Part shown: in pieces, positions 24,004 through 34,866 of the stretch
Layout: each line of letters begins with the position of its first letter
How positions within the stretch are numbered: position 1 is the first letter of the stretch
Assembly: GCF_022682495.2 (NCBI RefSeq)
Contig: NC_071392.1
Span: forward strand, 108,614,896-108,678,895
From: Desmodus rotundus
Taxonomy: Eukaryota > Chordata > Mammalia > Chiroptera > Phyllostomidae
Direction of reading: 5' to 3'
Length of the DNA: 64,000 bases
Translations under genes and position numbers: made by a program
Notes under the pieces: generated by a model
Told to the model about the DNA's origin: nothing
Seen by the model: only the letters and a program-made list of their open reading frames with translations
Database searches by the model: none

Positions 24004-24129
24004 GAGTAGCAAGCCTGGCTAGTTATGATCAACGAAAACAGTTTTTACTGTTTGAAAGGGATATGAGTGAAAAGAAAATACTAAAAAAGTGTTCAGTCAG
24101 GAGGCAGTCAAAGACCTCTGCCATTTTAG
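24004..24129 (+). CDS. Candidate internal coding exon (126 nt, phase 1-1)
   Basis: This is the best coding candidate. It is bounded by a strong acceptor (about 30 nt rich in pyrimidine, TTTTTTTCTTCTGCAG ending at 24003) and a consensus donor (TTTTAG|GTGAGT, intron from 24130). The length is 126 nt, exactly 42 codons. Both junctions fall after the first base of a codon, so it is a symmetric phase-1 exon. Only one of the three frames is open; the others have TAG at 24007-24009 and 24020-24022. The peptide is charged and includes YDQRKQFLLFERDMSEKK and then a basic, serine-rich KCSVRRQSKTSAIL end. No domain, signal peptide or membrane segment is visible. I do not recognise the protein. No partner exon was convincingly found elsewhere in the window, so any host gene would have long introns here. 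It could still be a chance pairing of splice-like sites. Confidence 0.5.
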
Positions 24130-25144
24130 GTGAGTGCATGTAAGCCAAGAATGGGGGTCGGGGAGGACCCTCAATCCTTAAAGACAAGAATCCTAAGAAG
24201 TTTTGCCTTGATAAATTTAGAGCCTTGTGTAAGTGATCTGTTAAGGGACTGCTTGCAAGAGGAAGCTGTAAGGCAGTGAGTGAATGAACAAGAAAGACCA
24301 CGCCTGGGCACAGGAGGTAAGATTGTTGTACACCATCATTAGTTACTGGCAATGGAAAAAGAAATATAACTTCCTAGGAAAGCAGAGAAAGGAGTATAAG
24401 GACCCAGGCATCCCCCTGCCAAGATAAGGCAGTTCCCATTAGTAGAGAAAAATTCTCCAGAAGAAGGTGTTAATGTGAGTCACTAGCAGCACAGTAGCTA
24501 AAAATAAAGACAGGAGGAGTCCAGTAAAAAAGAACTAGGTAGAGAACCAACAGCACCTGTCACCAAAACGTATTGCTCAATTAACCTGGGCAGAGTGAAT
24601 TTATACAATGCCAACATACTGGCTCTGCTAGTGAAGCTCATCAGTAGTTAGAGAGACAAGGATCTAAGCAAATATTAATAATAACTAAAAAGTGCGTTTG
24701 CCCCGTAAGACAGCATCCTACCATCCAGTGAGTTCACATGTGTGTACACATTGGGAAGACCCCAAGAAAGTAATTCTTACCACTCCTTTGCCAGCAATAA
24801 TGTGTAACTTCCTAATATAGAGAAGCTGTTGATCTTCCTAAGACTGTGGGCTTGAAGCACTGGCACTTGAATTCCCAAAGCTGACCAAGGGCCAGGTTCT
24901 AGTTCAGGTCATGGTCAACACAGTTCAGGCCATCTGACTTCTGTTATTGTGCCTTGTCTCCCATGACAGCTGAAAGTAGTGGTTGAATGTGGAGATGTTT
25001 GACAGACTGTCACAGAGACCCCAGTCTTTGTCAAGAAGGGTGTGTTGTCCAGTATCTGGGAAGAAACCATTTGGTCACAGGTCTGTCTTTGAGGAGTGGT
25101 CATTTATTTATGAGTTAAATTCCCATGGATTGTGAGCTGAACTT
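24130..25144. other. Stretch downstream of the candidate exon, no recognised feature
   Basis: It begins with the donor GTGAGT. A second donor-like GAG|GTAAGA lies at about 24316, but with no good acceptor before it. No repeat was recognised. Confidence 0.5.
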
Positions 25145-25278
25145 TTAGAAATACCTCAACTTCTTCTTGTGTAAATGGAATAATTAGTTCATTGAATTGA
25201 AATTTGAATTAAATGAGTAATACTTGTAGTATCCTTAGAACAGTGCCTGGCACATGGTTAAGGCCACATGTGTTAATG
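25145..25278 (+). mobile_element. MIR fragment (3' half)
   Basis: 'CTTCTTGTGTAAATGGAATA', then 'GAATTAAATGAGTAATACTT' and 'GAACAGTGCCTGGCACATGG' follow the MIR 3' order. Confidence 0.7.
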
Positions 25279-25519
25279 GAACAAAATTAAAATAAATAAA
25301 TAACTTGCCCAGGGTCAGTAAGTTAATTGGTTCATGTCATCAAGGGTTTATTAAGGGTTTTCTTGAATTAATATGAGAAATGAATATACATATTCATCAA
25401 TATATTATAATTTCAGCATAAATAATTAATAGAAATTAGCCAACATACAGAGATGTGAGGGTACTTTTATACTTAGATCTATCAAAGATAGCAAAATTTA
25501 AAAACTCTGGTTTAAGCTT

Positions 25520-25745
25520 CACCCAAGAAAGAATTTTATTTCTCATTTCTACTACTCACTATGTGATCCTGGGCAAGGGATTTCTCTAAGACTCAATTTC
25601 CTCAAGTGTAAAGTAGAGATAATAATAGATAACAACAAAAGCAATAGTAATAACTATCTAATGGTTTCTTAAAAATTAAATATGAACATACACTTAGTAC
25701 ATAAAACAAGTTCAATAAATGGTAGCTATTGTCACTATTATCCTT
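25520..25745 (+). mobile_element. MIR SINE
   Basis: The core is clear: 'CTACTCACTATGTGATCCTG' and 'GGGCAAGGGATTTCTCTAAG', 'CTCAATTTCCTCAAGTGTAA', then 'AGTTCAATAAATGGTAGCTA' at the 3' end. Confidence 0.85.
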
Positions 25746-26944
25746 ATTTGTAGTGTTTTTCAAAGAATTTCTATTACCTATCATTGAGAAAAAACATTAC
25801 AGTCACTGCTAGTCATTGCTTGGGATAAAAAAAAATAAGATAAAGATGGATTTCTCAGAACCTTTGACCACATAGATTACTGCTCTTTGGCTTATTGATT
25901 CTAAAATCCCAATTCTAAAAGTAAGTAAAGGGTTAAATAACCAAAGACATTGTTTCCTTAAAGCGCAGAGAGAAGAAGTAGCTATAACCTTGAACAACCA
26001 CAAGGACACCTGTATGCCAACATTCCCATGCAGAAAAGAAGCCTTAGGACACAAGGCTGACTATGGGCTGGCCCTTTAATGTTGTAAGTATTTATATTTC
26101 AACAAATTTGAATTCATCCCTTAACCATTTAAATCTCCTTCAATGACAGAGAGAATGTAAGAATGCCCACACATAATACATATTCAGATGGGAGAAATGC
26201 CACTTTGGGCCATTACAAGCTTAGCTCTGGCTGATGGGAGGTTGTGATAAATAAAAATGATCTTTGTCCTCAGGAAAGACAATTTACACATACTGCATTC
26301 AATTAGCAGAGTGTTTATTAAAGTATTACGTCCATACCAATTTCAGTAGAACAGTGATAAATATCTCAGGGCTGCATTGCCTTCTAATAAGAGCAAACCT
26401 GATTTAAAAGTTGTTTAAATAAGTTGGGAGTTCATTGGTTTTTCCACAATAACTAGAGACCCTACTCTGTCTAGGTTTCTGCTTAGTCATTATTTGAGTG
26501 TAGCTTTCCACCTCATGATTGGTGCCTCATTGACCCCAGATGGCCATGTCATCTCTAACATTGTGCCCATTTTCCTCCAAGGAGGGAGAAAGAGAACAGG
26601 CAAAGGCATAATATATGTTAGCTGCCTCACCCACTTTTAAAGGGTTTTCCAAGAATACCCCTTGAGCAACTTCTTCTTAATCTTATTAGTCAGAACCATA
26701 TTCATGGCCAACCTAAATGCAAAGGAGGTTGGGAAATGTGGTTTTCTGTCTGGGCACATTGCTACTCTTAAAAAAAAAAAAGCAAGCTTCTGTTAATATA
26801 GAAGCTTTCTGTTAAGAAGGTTAGAAAGCATATTGGGTTGGCAAGTAGCAACTAATAATATTTATATTAATGTGTTTTTTAAATCTTATCTTTCATTAAT
26901 GGTGTGAGATTATATTTTCTTTATGAACAAATAGAAACTTTTAT
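25746..26944. other. Single-copy stretch with no recognised gene
   Basis: No gene or repeat could be supported beyond short A or T runs (for example near 26770). Confidence 0.5.
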
Positions 26945-27445
26945 CTTATTTCTTTATTTTTATTTTTTTTTAATTTTGCAATTAGAGTTTGCATTCAGTA
27001 TTATTTTGTATTAGTTTCAAATGTATGGCATATTGGTTAGACAATTATATACTTTACAAATACTGTCCCCCATGATTTTTCCAGTACCCAACTGGCACCA
27101 TACGTAGTTATTACAGTACTATTGACTATATTCCCTATGCTGTACTTTACATCCCCGTGACTGTTTTGTAACCACCAATCTGTACTTCTCAGTTCCTTCA
27201 CCTTTTTCACCCAGCCCCCCAATCCCACTTGCTTCTGGCAAATATCAGTCTGTTCTCTGTATCTATAAGTCTGTTTCTGTTTTGTTTATTTATTTAAATA
27301 ATTCTTTAGATTGATTCCACATATAAGTGAAATCATATGGTATTTGTCTTTCTCTGACTGACTTATTTCATTTAGCATAATACCCTCTAGGTTCATCCAT
27401 GCTGTCGCAAATAGTAAAATTTCATTCTTTTTTTGTGGCTGAGTT
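26945..27445 (-). mobile_element. Old LINE-1 3' end, minus strand
   Basis: Antisense L1 3' UTR followed by the end of ORF2. It runs from a T-rich tail at the left through 'TATTGGTTAGACAATTATAT', 'CAACTGGCACCATACGTAGT', 'TATTCCCTATGCTGTACTTT' and 'CAGTCTGTTCTCTGTATCTA', to 'GGTTCATCCATGCTGTCGCA' (end of ORF2). No open frame survives. Confidence 0.85.
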
Positions 27446-28561
27446 AGAAATTTTTAAATTTGAGTTGATTTCAAGAAGAAAGTAATTAATCAATGGTTGC
27501 TGGTAGTATGTAGAAATGACAAATTAGGGAGACAGTCTTTGAATGATTGGAGCTGAGTAAACAAATCCCATCCGTAAAAAACAACTGCTGTGAGATTCTA
27601 AGAAATACAAGAAGTAAAAAGACTTTTAAATATATGTTCTGATCTCTTTTATACCTGGGAAAAGTGGCAGGAGAGATATACATGAAGACGATTACTTCTG
27701 TACTAGACCGGGGAGAACAGCAAAATGTTTCAAGGCTTAGGCTTTTTGCAAACAACGGGCTAAAACAAAACCCTCAATCAGCTGGATTTCTGAGTCTACA
27801 GATCTGTTCGTGAGTGCATGCATTATGACGGAAGGCCAGCATCTGGCTAATGTCAGTGCTTGCCCAGTAATTTCCACCTTCATTGGGTAGCCGTGGGTGC
27901 TGTTAATCTCGATAAGAGGTAATGGAGAGGTTCTTCTCATTAGCTTGGCCTGGAGAGGCATCATCCAGTCACCTGAAGTGTCAATAAACACTGGCCTTTA
28001 ATGGTGTTGGCTTAGTGATAACGATACTGCACATTTCTGTTTGTCGTTATGAAATTTCACACTAGCTGATTCCCTCTGGGTAGGGACTCATTATCAGGTA
28101 GAGGAATAGAGCAATTGGTATTTCTCAGAATCAATCATTTGTCTTCCCTAGTCTATCCCTTTAGTCATAAATTTGTAAAAGGGAGCCAAGAACGTGTTTC
28201 TTCATTTCACTGACATAGACTATAAGGCATTTAAAACATGGTGGTCTTAATACTACCTAAGAGTTAAGAATACAATTCAAACTGATCATGGCCAATTGAA
28301 GACATGGTCTCAAGAAAAGAGCGAACACCTAATTAAGGGAGTACAATGAAGATATTAAGTCAAAAGTGCAACTAGAGTATGCAGAAGGAAAGAAGATAAG
28401 GTGACCAGCTCACCACATGCTGAGTAGAAATCAAATATGTATTGCTTAATGGGAATGAATAACATTATTCTAGATTGTTTCTGAAGAAGAACTACTCTGT
28501 CTCTAGCTATTTTAACCAGATCCTGATGGGGGGTTCCAGATCTCCCCTTTTTCAAGAAATA
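27446..28561. other. Single-copy island between two L1 fragments
   Basis: No repeat is recognised. The part at about 27740-28060 has balanced, non-repetitive composition and could be conserved non-coding DNA, but nothing in the sequence proves this. Confidence 0.4.
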
Positions 28562-28999
28562 AAAAATGAGGTATAATTTATGTCATGAAAACCAACCATT
28601 TTAAATGTTTAGTTCAATGATTTTTAATGAACTGATACAGTTGCACAACCATCACCCAGTTCAATTTTAGGACATTTCCATCCTCCGGAAAATCCCCTTT
28701 TGTGTCAATTTGCCGCCAGGCCTCACTCCAAACCTCAGCCCTAGGAAGCCACTGACCTATTTTCTTTCTTATCGATTTGCATTTTCTAGAAATTGCTCCT
28801 AACTGAAACTATACGATACGCAGAGTTTATGTTTGGCTTCTTTCACTTCGCATGATGACTTGAGGCTTACCCGCGTGGCAGTGTTTACCCGGAGTTTGCT
28901 CTTTTCTACTGTTGAGCAGTGTTCCATTGTGTGGATGGGCCACGTTTTGTTTGTCCACTCACCAATCGGTGGACACTTGATTGTTTTCACTTAGGTCAG
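28562..28999 (-). mobile_element. L1M-type 3' end, minus strand
   Basis: Antisense old L1: 'GAGGTATAATTTATGTCATG', 'CAGTTGCACAACCATCACCC', 'GCCACTGACCTATTTTCTTT', 'TTTGGCTTCTTTCACTTCGC', 'GTTGAGCAGTGTTCCATTGT' and a closing 'GTGGACACTTGATTGTTTTC'. It is well ordered but diverged with indels, so it is ancient and inactive. Confidence 0.85.
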
Positions 29000-29744
29000 A
29001 CAAGGTTCCAAAGAACTGCCCTGGGCCTTCTTACCTTCTCTACGTAACAATGGCTATTTCTAGGACAGATTCTAATTGACTCATCTTGCTTGAGTCAGAT
29101 GTCCATCCACAAGCCAATAAACTGTGATCAAATATGTATTTACAAGAAAATACTCATGTAAGGTTGTCAATGGAAGGTTGCTGACAGGCATAGAAGGGAG
29201 AAGGGATAAAAGGCAATTCCAAAAAGAATGACGCAAACAGTTTTCAGAGTTGGTAGGCTGATCTGGAAACTAGAAATTCATTTAAAAGTTAGATCTACCA
29301 AATAAGAAAGTGATTTCCTGAAAGGGCACAAGTGGTATGGTCATATGAGATCGGGGTAAATGAGACTATAAGTTGTGTGTAGTATCATCAGAGGAGAAGG
29401 AGGTGTGGAGTGGAGGACACTAATCCTTGTGTGGGACCGCCAAGGCACGGTGTGGCTAACGTCAGTGGGAAAGGAGAGGAAGGGGGAGCGACCAGGACTT
29501 CCCGCAGGCCTTCACCACCAGCTCTATGCAGGCCATGAACAGCAGTGAGAATCTAAACTGAGCCATGTAGAGGATGATGATGACTTGAATTTAGAAATTA
29601 GATAGAGGAACTAGAGAATTAATTAAATTAGAGGATAAAGGGGTAGAGTTGTAAATGATCTGCATTTTTAATATGTGAAAATTCCAAATTTGAAAAATGA
29701 CTCCATTTCAAGGATGAATAATAATTTCAATTCCTTCTATTCAT
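29000..29744. other. Single-copy stretch with no recognised gene
   Basis: No gene or repeat could be supported. Confidence 0.5.
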
Positions 29745-29890
29745 TGGAACTTTGTAGATGCCTGCAAAGAACTTTATATATATTGTCTCACTTGATCTCA
29801 AAAATGAGGAGAATGAGACTCACAGAGGTGAAATTACTTGCCCAAATTTAGAAAATCAGTAAGTAGAAGATAAAAGACTTCAAATGGGTT
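29745..29890 (-). mobile_element. MIR fragment, minus strand
   Basis: Reverse-complement MIR: 'GTCTCACTTGATCTCAAAAA', 'TGAGACTCACAGAGGTGAAA', 'TTACTTGCCCAAATTTAGAA' and 'CAGTAAGTAGAAGATAAAAG' in order. Confidence 0.75.
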
Positions 29891-31299
29891 AATCTGACTT
29901 TAAGCTGCCACATTCCTTCTTGAAAACACACCATCTGCACTGAAAACAAAACTGCAGCCTTCTCAGGATATTAATCCTAGAAGTAGGTTCCCTGGGGAGG
30001 AAACTTTAGCTGGTTAGGAGAGGATGCTCTCTTTGAGTCAATGCTACTAAATTCAGACTAGGGAGGTTCAGAATGGGCAACCACAAGGCCATGATAAATG
30101 TGCTCATTTTTCTCAATTGCCCATTTACCAAAAGGCAGCAGCCATCTAAGGACATGAGGATCTGGCCAAGGATACGGTCATGTGGAAAGGAAGGGGTTGT
30201 GAGGTGCCCACACGAACACCAGCCCTTTTGCCTACGACTCATAAATCTGTTTGTGTGGTGACTCCGCTGGCCTGTAGATCAGAGGTCTCTGGCCCACGAC
30301 ACTGTCTCCAGAGTCCTGTCCAGACAGCCCTACGTTTTCTCTAAGGCCAGCCTCAGGGAGCTAACCACTCGGGCTTGGCCTGACCCCAGTGAACGTCAGA
30401 GGGCCTGAGGGAGGACGCCCAGCGGCAGGAGCAGTGTAGGCCTTACCCAGTGAGTGACAAAAGTCTAACAGCAGATCATGCTGCTTGTCACTGGGCTGGG
30501 GTGGTTGCTCAGTCCTGAAAGTCCTCCAAGCCTGAGTAAGAAGTAGACAAGACAGAACTGGGAGGTCAGTGTGAGGTGGCCTCTTTGTGAGAACATTAGG
30601 AAATAGAGCTTTCAGTTGAAGGATTGTGGTGTTTCCCAGCCTGGTGACGGTTCTGTGGCCGGAAAGGATAGGGAGAGCTCTGTCCATTCATTCAGCTCGA
30701 TGGAAAGACCAAAAAGAAGTATCTCTAATTGCCAGGTGTCTCCATGGATACCAAATTCACCCACATCCTCAGGACCCCAATGTTTCACATCCTCACCAGT
30801 ACCTTACGTTATCTTATTCTAAGTGTAGCCATTCTACAAGACATTCTCCAAAGCTGGAGGACATCCCAGGCTACTGCTTTCTACTTCCTTCTTGACCAGT
30901 ACCTTTTATTTCCCTGTGGTTTTTTTTTTTTTTTGAGTGGCAAATAACTCTTTTCATCCCAATGTAACTTATCCATTTCAACCACAGTATAACATAAAAT
31001 AATGAAGTATTATTTGTTAATACAACATGTGATAATTGAAGAAATGAATCATTGACTGAATGGACCTTCACTTAACAGAAAACAAAACAAAATAAAATGA
31101 AACAATGCTTGTTACTATGCTATTAAGTTAAAGCAAGGAATCACCAGGATTTTGTACTGGGACAAGTCCTGGTCTTTTTGTCTGACAGCAATTCTCTGAG
31201 ATCAGTCCTTGAAGAGTAAGATCATTGTCCATTCCATTGGAAACAGGAGTGAGAGTTACAGGGTAAATGCTACAACAGGTGCCGGCAGCTATGGCAAAT
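29891..31299. other. Single-copy stretch with no recognised gene
   Basis: It contains a T run at 30921-30934 and open frames up to 108 codons with no recognisable protein. Confidence 0.5.
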
Positions 31300-31475
31300 G
31301 GTTTGCATAAGTTATTATATTTTTTCTTTCAACTACACCGCGAGTTTGAAATTCTTTCCCTCAGTTTACATAGGGGGCTTCGAGAGTTAAAGGGTACTAA
31401 CAGTCCCTCAAGTACCAGGGAATAGAGCTGAAATTTGAACCTAGGTTTGACAACTGCAGGACAAGCAACTTCAAC
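31300..31475 (-). mobile_element. MIR fragment, minus strand
   Basis: 'AGAGCTGAAATTTGAACCTA' with 'GGTTTGACAACTGCAGGACA' matches the reversed tRNA-side and core order of MIR. The left part is weak. Confidence 0.55.
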
Positions 31476-31799
31476 TTTTTTGCAAAGCAAACATGATCAT
31501 TCCACTGAAAACGTACCCATACCCACGCACTCAAAAAAGGTAAAAGAAAAAGAACCTTTATTACTATATTGCTCGTAGAGATGCACTCATCATGCCTCAA
31601 GTGGACATGTGATCAGGCACTTTGGATGGCTACATATTAAATCACCTTCGTGAGGCTTTAGATAATTTCAGGGTAGTTGTAGGTATTACCACTAAATTGC
31701 TTTGCACTGAAAACAGAGAAGTCATCACTTCAATTCTGTGAAGGAGGCTATCATAACACTATGGATTGCTTACATATCATTAAAGTTTACACAGGTATT

Positions 31800-32225
31800 T
31801 CAGTTGTTTATGACTAGGGTAAAAAAAAAAATCACCCGAAAATGTAGTGGCTTAAAATAACAGCAGACGATAAATTGTTCGTGATTCTGTAATTTGGGCT
31901 GGGCTCAGCTGGGCGTCTTGTCTGCTCCATCACTCACGTGCTTGCAGTCAGCTGGAAGCTCTAGAAGACCTGGATGATCTAAGATAGTTCATTCGTAGGT
32001 CTGTCTGGCATCTCAGCTGGAATGGCTACAATGGCTGGGGCCTGGCTGTATTTCCTTCTTTCCTCTTGGTCTTTCATCCTCAGAGCCTCCCTACTCACAT
32101 GGCCTCTCAGGCTTAAGGAATCTATCCCAGATTTCCTCACAAGCTGTCTCAGGGAATAAAGGGCATAAAAGTGGGAACTGTAACACTGGTTAAGGCATAT
32201 GTCTGAAACTAGCACCACATCATCC
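31800..32225 (+). mobile_element. Old ERVL-like LTR fragment
   Basis: 'GTAGTGGCTTAAAATAACAG', 'GTGATTCTGTAATTTGGGCT', 'GGGCTCAGCTGGGCGTCTTG', 'GGTCTGTCTGGCATCTCAGC' and 'CACATGGCCTCTCAGGCTTA' follow a familiar old LTR-type repeat. Two other copies in the same orientation lie at 54945-55473 and 62303-62800. The right end is truncated where the tandem array at 32249 begins. There is no coding capacity. The family name is not assigned. Confidence 0.6.
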
Positions 32226-32248
32226 CATGAAAATGGGTTTATTTAGAC

Positions 32249-32718
32249 CATAATGATTGCATCTCTATCTGACCTATAATGGTCCATATCCATATGCACC
32301 ATATGCAAGGGGATGATTGCATGTCTTCTTGCAATGTAATTATAACAGGTTTATCAGCAATGCAATGATACCAATTTCCACCTGAAATGCAATTGATATT
32401 ATCATTATGGGCAATATAACCAGCGTATCTCTACCATAAATGTAATTAACACATTGTCTTTTGCACACTAAAGATTGCGTTTCTAGAAGAAATGCACTAA
32501 CAGTTCTATCTGTGGGGCAATGTTCCCATCTATTTGTGCAAGTTAATTATCCCTTTTCCACTTGCCAAACCGTAATGACAGGTATTCCTGCGGGGCAGTG
32601 ATTGCATCTCTGCCCTCGGGGTAATGATCACATATGCAGGGAGAGATAACAAAACTGTCTTCAGGGCAATGAGCAGATTCCTTAGCACAGGGTAATGATC
32701 ACAAATCCACTTTAACCT
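32249..32718. repeat. Highly diverged ~26-bp tandem array (minisatellite)
   Basis: About 18 degenerate units with a core like G(C/T)AATGATTGCATCTCT and variable filler. Core ATG-type anchors fall near 32253, 32279, 32313, 32334, 32360, 32387, 32414, 32440, 32471, 32492, 32520, 32541, 32575, 32598, 32624, 32646, 32669 and 32695. Most spacings are 20-34 bases, with 26-27 the commonest. Clear unit pairs are GATTGCATCTCTATCTG at 32255 with GATTGCATCTCTGCCCT at 32600, and GTAATGATCACA at 32621 and 32692. No unit is identical to another, so the array is old. It has no coding frame and no CRISPR-like exact repeats. Confidence 0.7.
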
Positions 32719-32918
32719 AAAGATAACGGGCCTCCTGCTAATGCTCTGATGTCACCTTCCCCAGCAGTGGGAATGGGTGACAGGTATGGATCCAGGAGGG
32801 GTTCAGACCTACCTGATGTGTAATGGTGGACCTTGTGGGAAGCAGAAATCCTACTGAGAAGTATTATGATGACAGGAACCATGGTGCTGGAGACAAAGAG
32901 ATCCAAGTTTTTAAAAAG

Positions 32919-33143
32919 ATGCCACACCGCCCTGGCTGGTGTGGCTCAGTGGATTGAGCACTGGCCTGTGAACCAAAGAGGGTCGCCGGTTTTATTCCCA
33001 GTCAGGGCACATGCCAGGTCAGGCCCCCAGTAGGGTTTGTGCAAGAGGCAACCACACCCTGATGTTTCTCTCCCTCTCTTCTTCCCTTCCCCTCTCTCTA
33101 AAAAATAAATAAATAAATAATTAAAAGAAATAAATGCCATACC
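32919..33143 (+). mobile_element. Ves-type bat SINE with target-site duplication
   Basis: The tRNA-like head 'CCTGGCTGGTGTGGCTCAGT' (A-box side) starts near 32930, and 'CGCCGGTTTTATTCCCAGTC' (B-box side) near 32984. The body reads 'CAACCACACCCTGATGTTTC', then a CT-rich tract and an AAAT tail. Flanking repeats ATGCCACACC (32919-32928) and ATGCCATACC (33134-33143) differ at one position and mark the target-site duplication; the element proper is 32929-33133. It was inserted by LINE-1 machinery. Confidence 0.95.
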
Positions 33144-33489
33144 ACAGGCAGCTGATGTGGCTTCTCTGAACTTAAGTTGCAAAATTGAAGGTGGCAGCTT
33201 TTTTTTTTTTTTTGCAAAAATATTGGCATGAACATAACATTTCTCAACATATTGCTTGCCTCCTAAACAAACAATGTTTGTTAATTCTCTCCTCCTTCCG
33301 GTTGATCTCCAGACAACATCCTTACCCTGATTCCCACAGGATCTAAATCATACTATGACTCGTCCCCACCCAAACCTCAACTAATATTTGTACATTCTTA
33401 TCATTAAGCTTTTCCTCTTATCTTCTCTTTTGATTTCTTTTTGTTTGTTTCTGCCTGTGAATGTGCCTTTGCTCCTACACCTTAGAAAA

Positions 33490-33705
33490 TTGTTCTGCCT
33501 GTTTTCTTGTTTGGTCAATGGTACCACCATCTATCTGCTTAATTAGGGTAGAAACCTGGATGTCAGTTCCTTTCTTGCCACAACTCAGTCAGTAATTCTA
33601 ATCTGTCACCATGTGCTTCTCCCCCTTAACACCATTCACTACCATGCTGGTCTTTGGTCTTTCCCCATCGCCACTGTCTTAGCTCAGGTCTCCAGCATTG
33701 TTCCC
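33490..33705 (+). mobile_element. LINE-2 fragment
   Basis: 'GTAGAAACCTGGATGTCAGT', 'TCTAATCTGTCACCATGTGC' and 'CGCCACTGTCTTAGCTCAGG' follow the L2 section that lies 5' of the one seen at 17640-18180. Confidence 0.6.
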
Positions 33706-34050
33706 ACAAATGGCTATTTCACCTGTCCTGAGCCATGGAAATATTTTCGAAGGGAAAAGGAAGAGATTCATGAATTCGAGTATATAAAAGCACTAAAATG
33801 TCATTAAATTATACATTTTTTAAAGAGCAGTGAAAAAATTTAAATGGACAAAATATTTACTAGGTATTCTTTCAGAAAAAGTATTAACATTCTTGGAAAC
33901 CAAAGAATTTTAGCCAATTAACTATAAAATGAAGAATGTTTCAGTAGAAAAACAGGACCAACAGGCTGTTGGTTGAAGAAGAAATTCCAACAACTAATAC
34001 ATGTAAAATATTTTAATCCTCTATTAACTAAAATAAGTTCATATTTAAAT

Positions 34051-34076
34051 AGTATTATTGGTTCACCAATAATACT
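34051..34076. repeat. Perfect 12-bp inverted repeat with 2-nt loop
   Basis: AGTATTATTGGT, TC, ACCAATAATACT. The arms are exact complements, giving a cruciform-capable site in AT-rich DNA. Confidence 0.85.
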
Positions 34077-34846
34077 TTCAATAAAAAAACACAATTAAAA
34101 AATGATAGGTATCCAATAACTCTTTACAAATAATTTGTTTCCCTCTCTCTAGAAAATAGATGGATACATATATTTACATTTGGGCATAAAGGCGACTCAA
34201 CAGTGCTGGCTAGGTAAGCATTTCAGAAAGAAAGTAGATTATTAAAAATTATCTACTGCAGTATCCAGAAGAAAATTTTGAGAAACTAGTATACTCAAAT
34301 ATGTAGAAAGTTATGACCTTTAAATTTGGGGAATAGAAGTATTATTAAGGAGATAGAAGTCTTACAGAAATAGATACCTGAGGACATTTCAAAAGACAAA
34401 CTAATAAATTTGAGCAAGGACTAGAAGAATTTAAAAAATAGTGAAATTCATATTGGGTACAGAAAGGAGTATAATTTATGCTGTATGAAATGAATCAGCA
34501 ATGTGGTGGATATTTTGAGAAAACACTTGAAAATAAAAAAAATAAATAAAAGAACAGTGAGATTAAAATGGCAAGAGAGAAAATTGTAGAATGGACAAAG
34601 AATGAAGAACCAAAATAGAAATAATAGTCCTCTTAGAAAAGAGTGCAAATGATCAGGAAAATTGAAAAAGAGACAACAATCATATCTGTATTAAAAAAAA
34701 TTCTGTATTGTGAGGGAGAAACTACATTTGAAAATTGAGGAGATTTACTGAGAACCAGGTGAAAATCTAGAATGAAAGTCCCAGGTACCTTTGTAGCCCA
34801 TTTTTAACCACAAGGATATTTAAATATTAAAGTCATGTGGCTAGAA

Positions 34847-34866
34847 TTAATTAGAATTCTAATTAA
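34847..34866. repeat. Perfect 20-bp palindrome
   Basis: TTAATTAGAATTCTAATTAA is its own reverse complement. It lies in AT-rich DNA and may be chance. Confidence 0.85.

Noticed and set aside
32249..32718. CRISPR-like array
   Set aside because: Units are degenerate with variable spacing and no exact repeats, and the genome is mammalian; it is a decayed minisatellite.
32929..33000. tRNA gene-like head with A- and B-box-like words
   Set aside because: It is the tRNA-derived head of a Ves SINE; no complete cloverleaf was seen and it continues into the SINE body.
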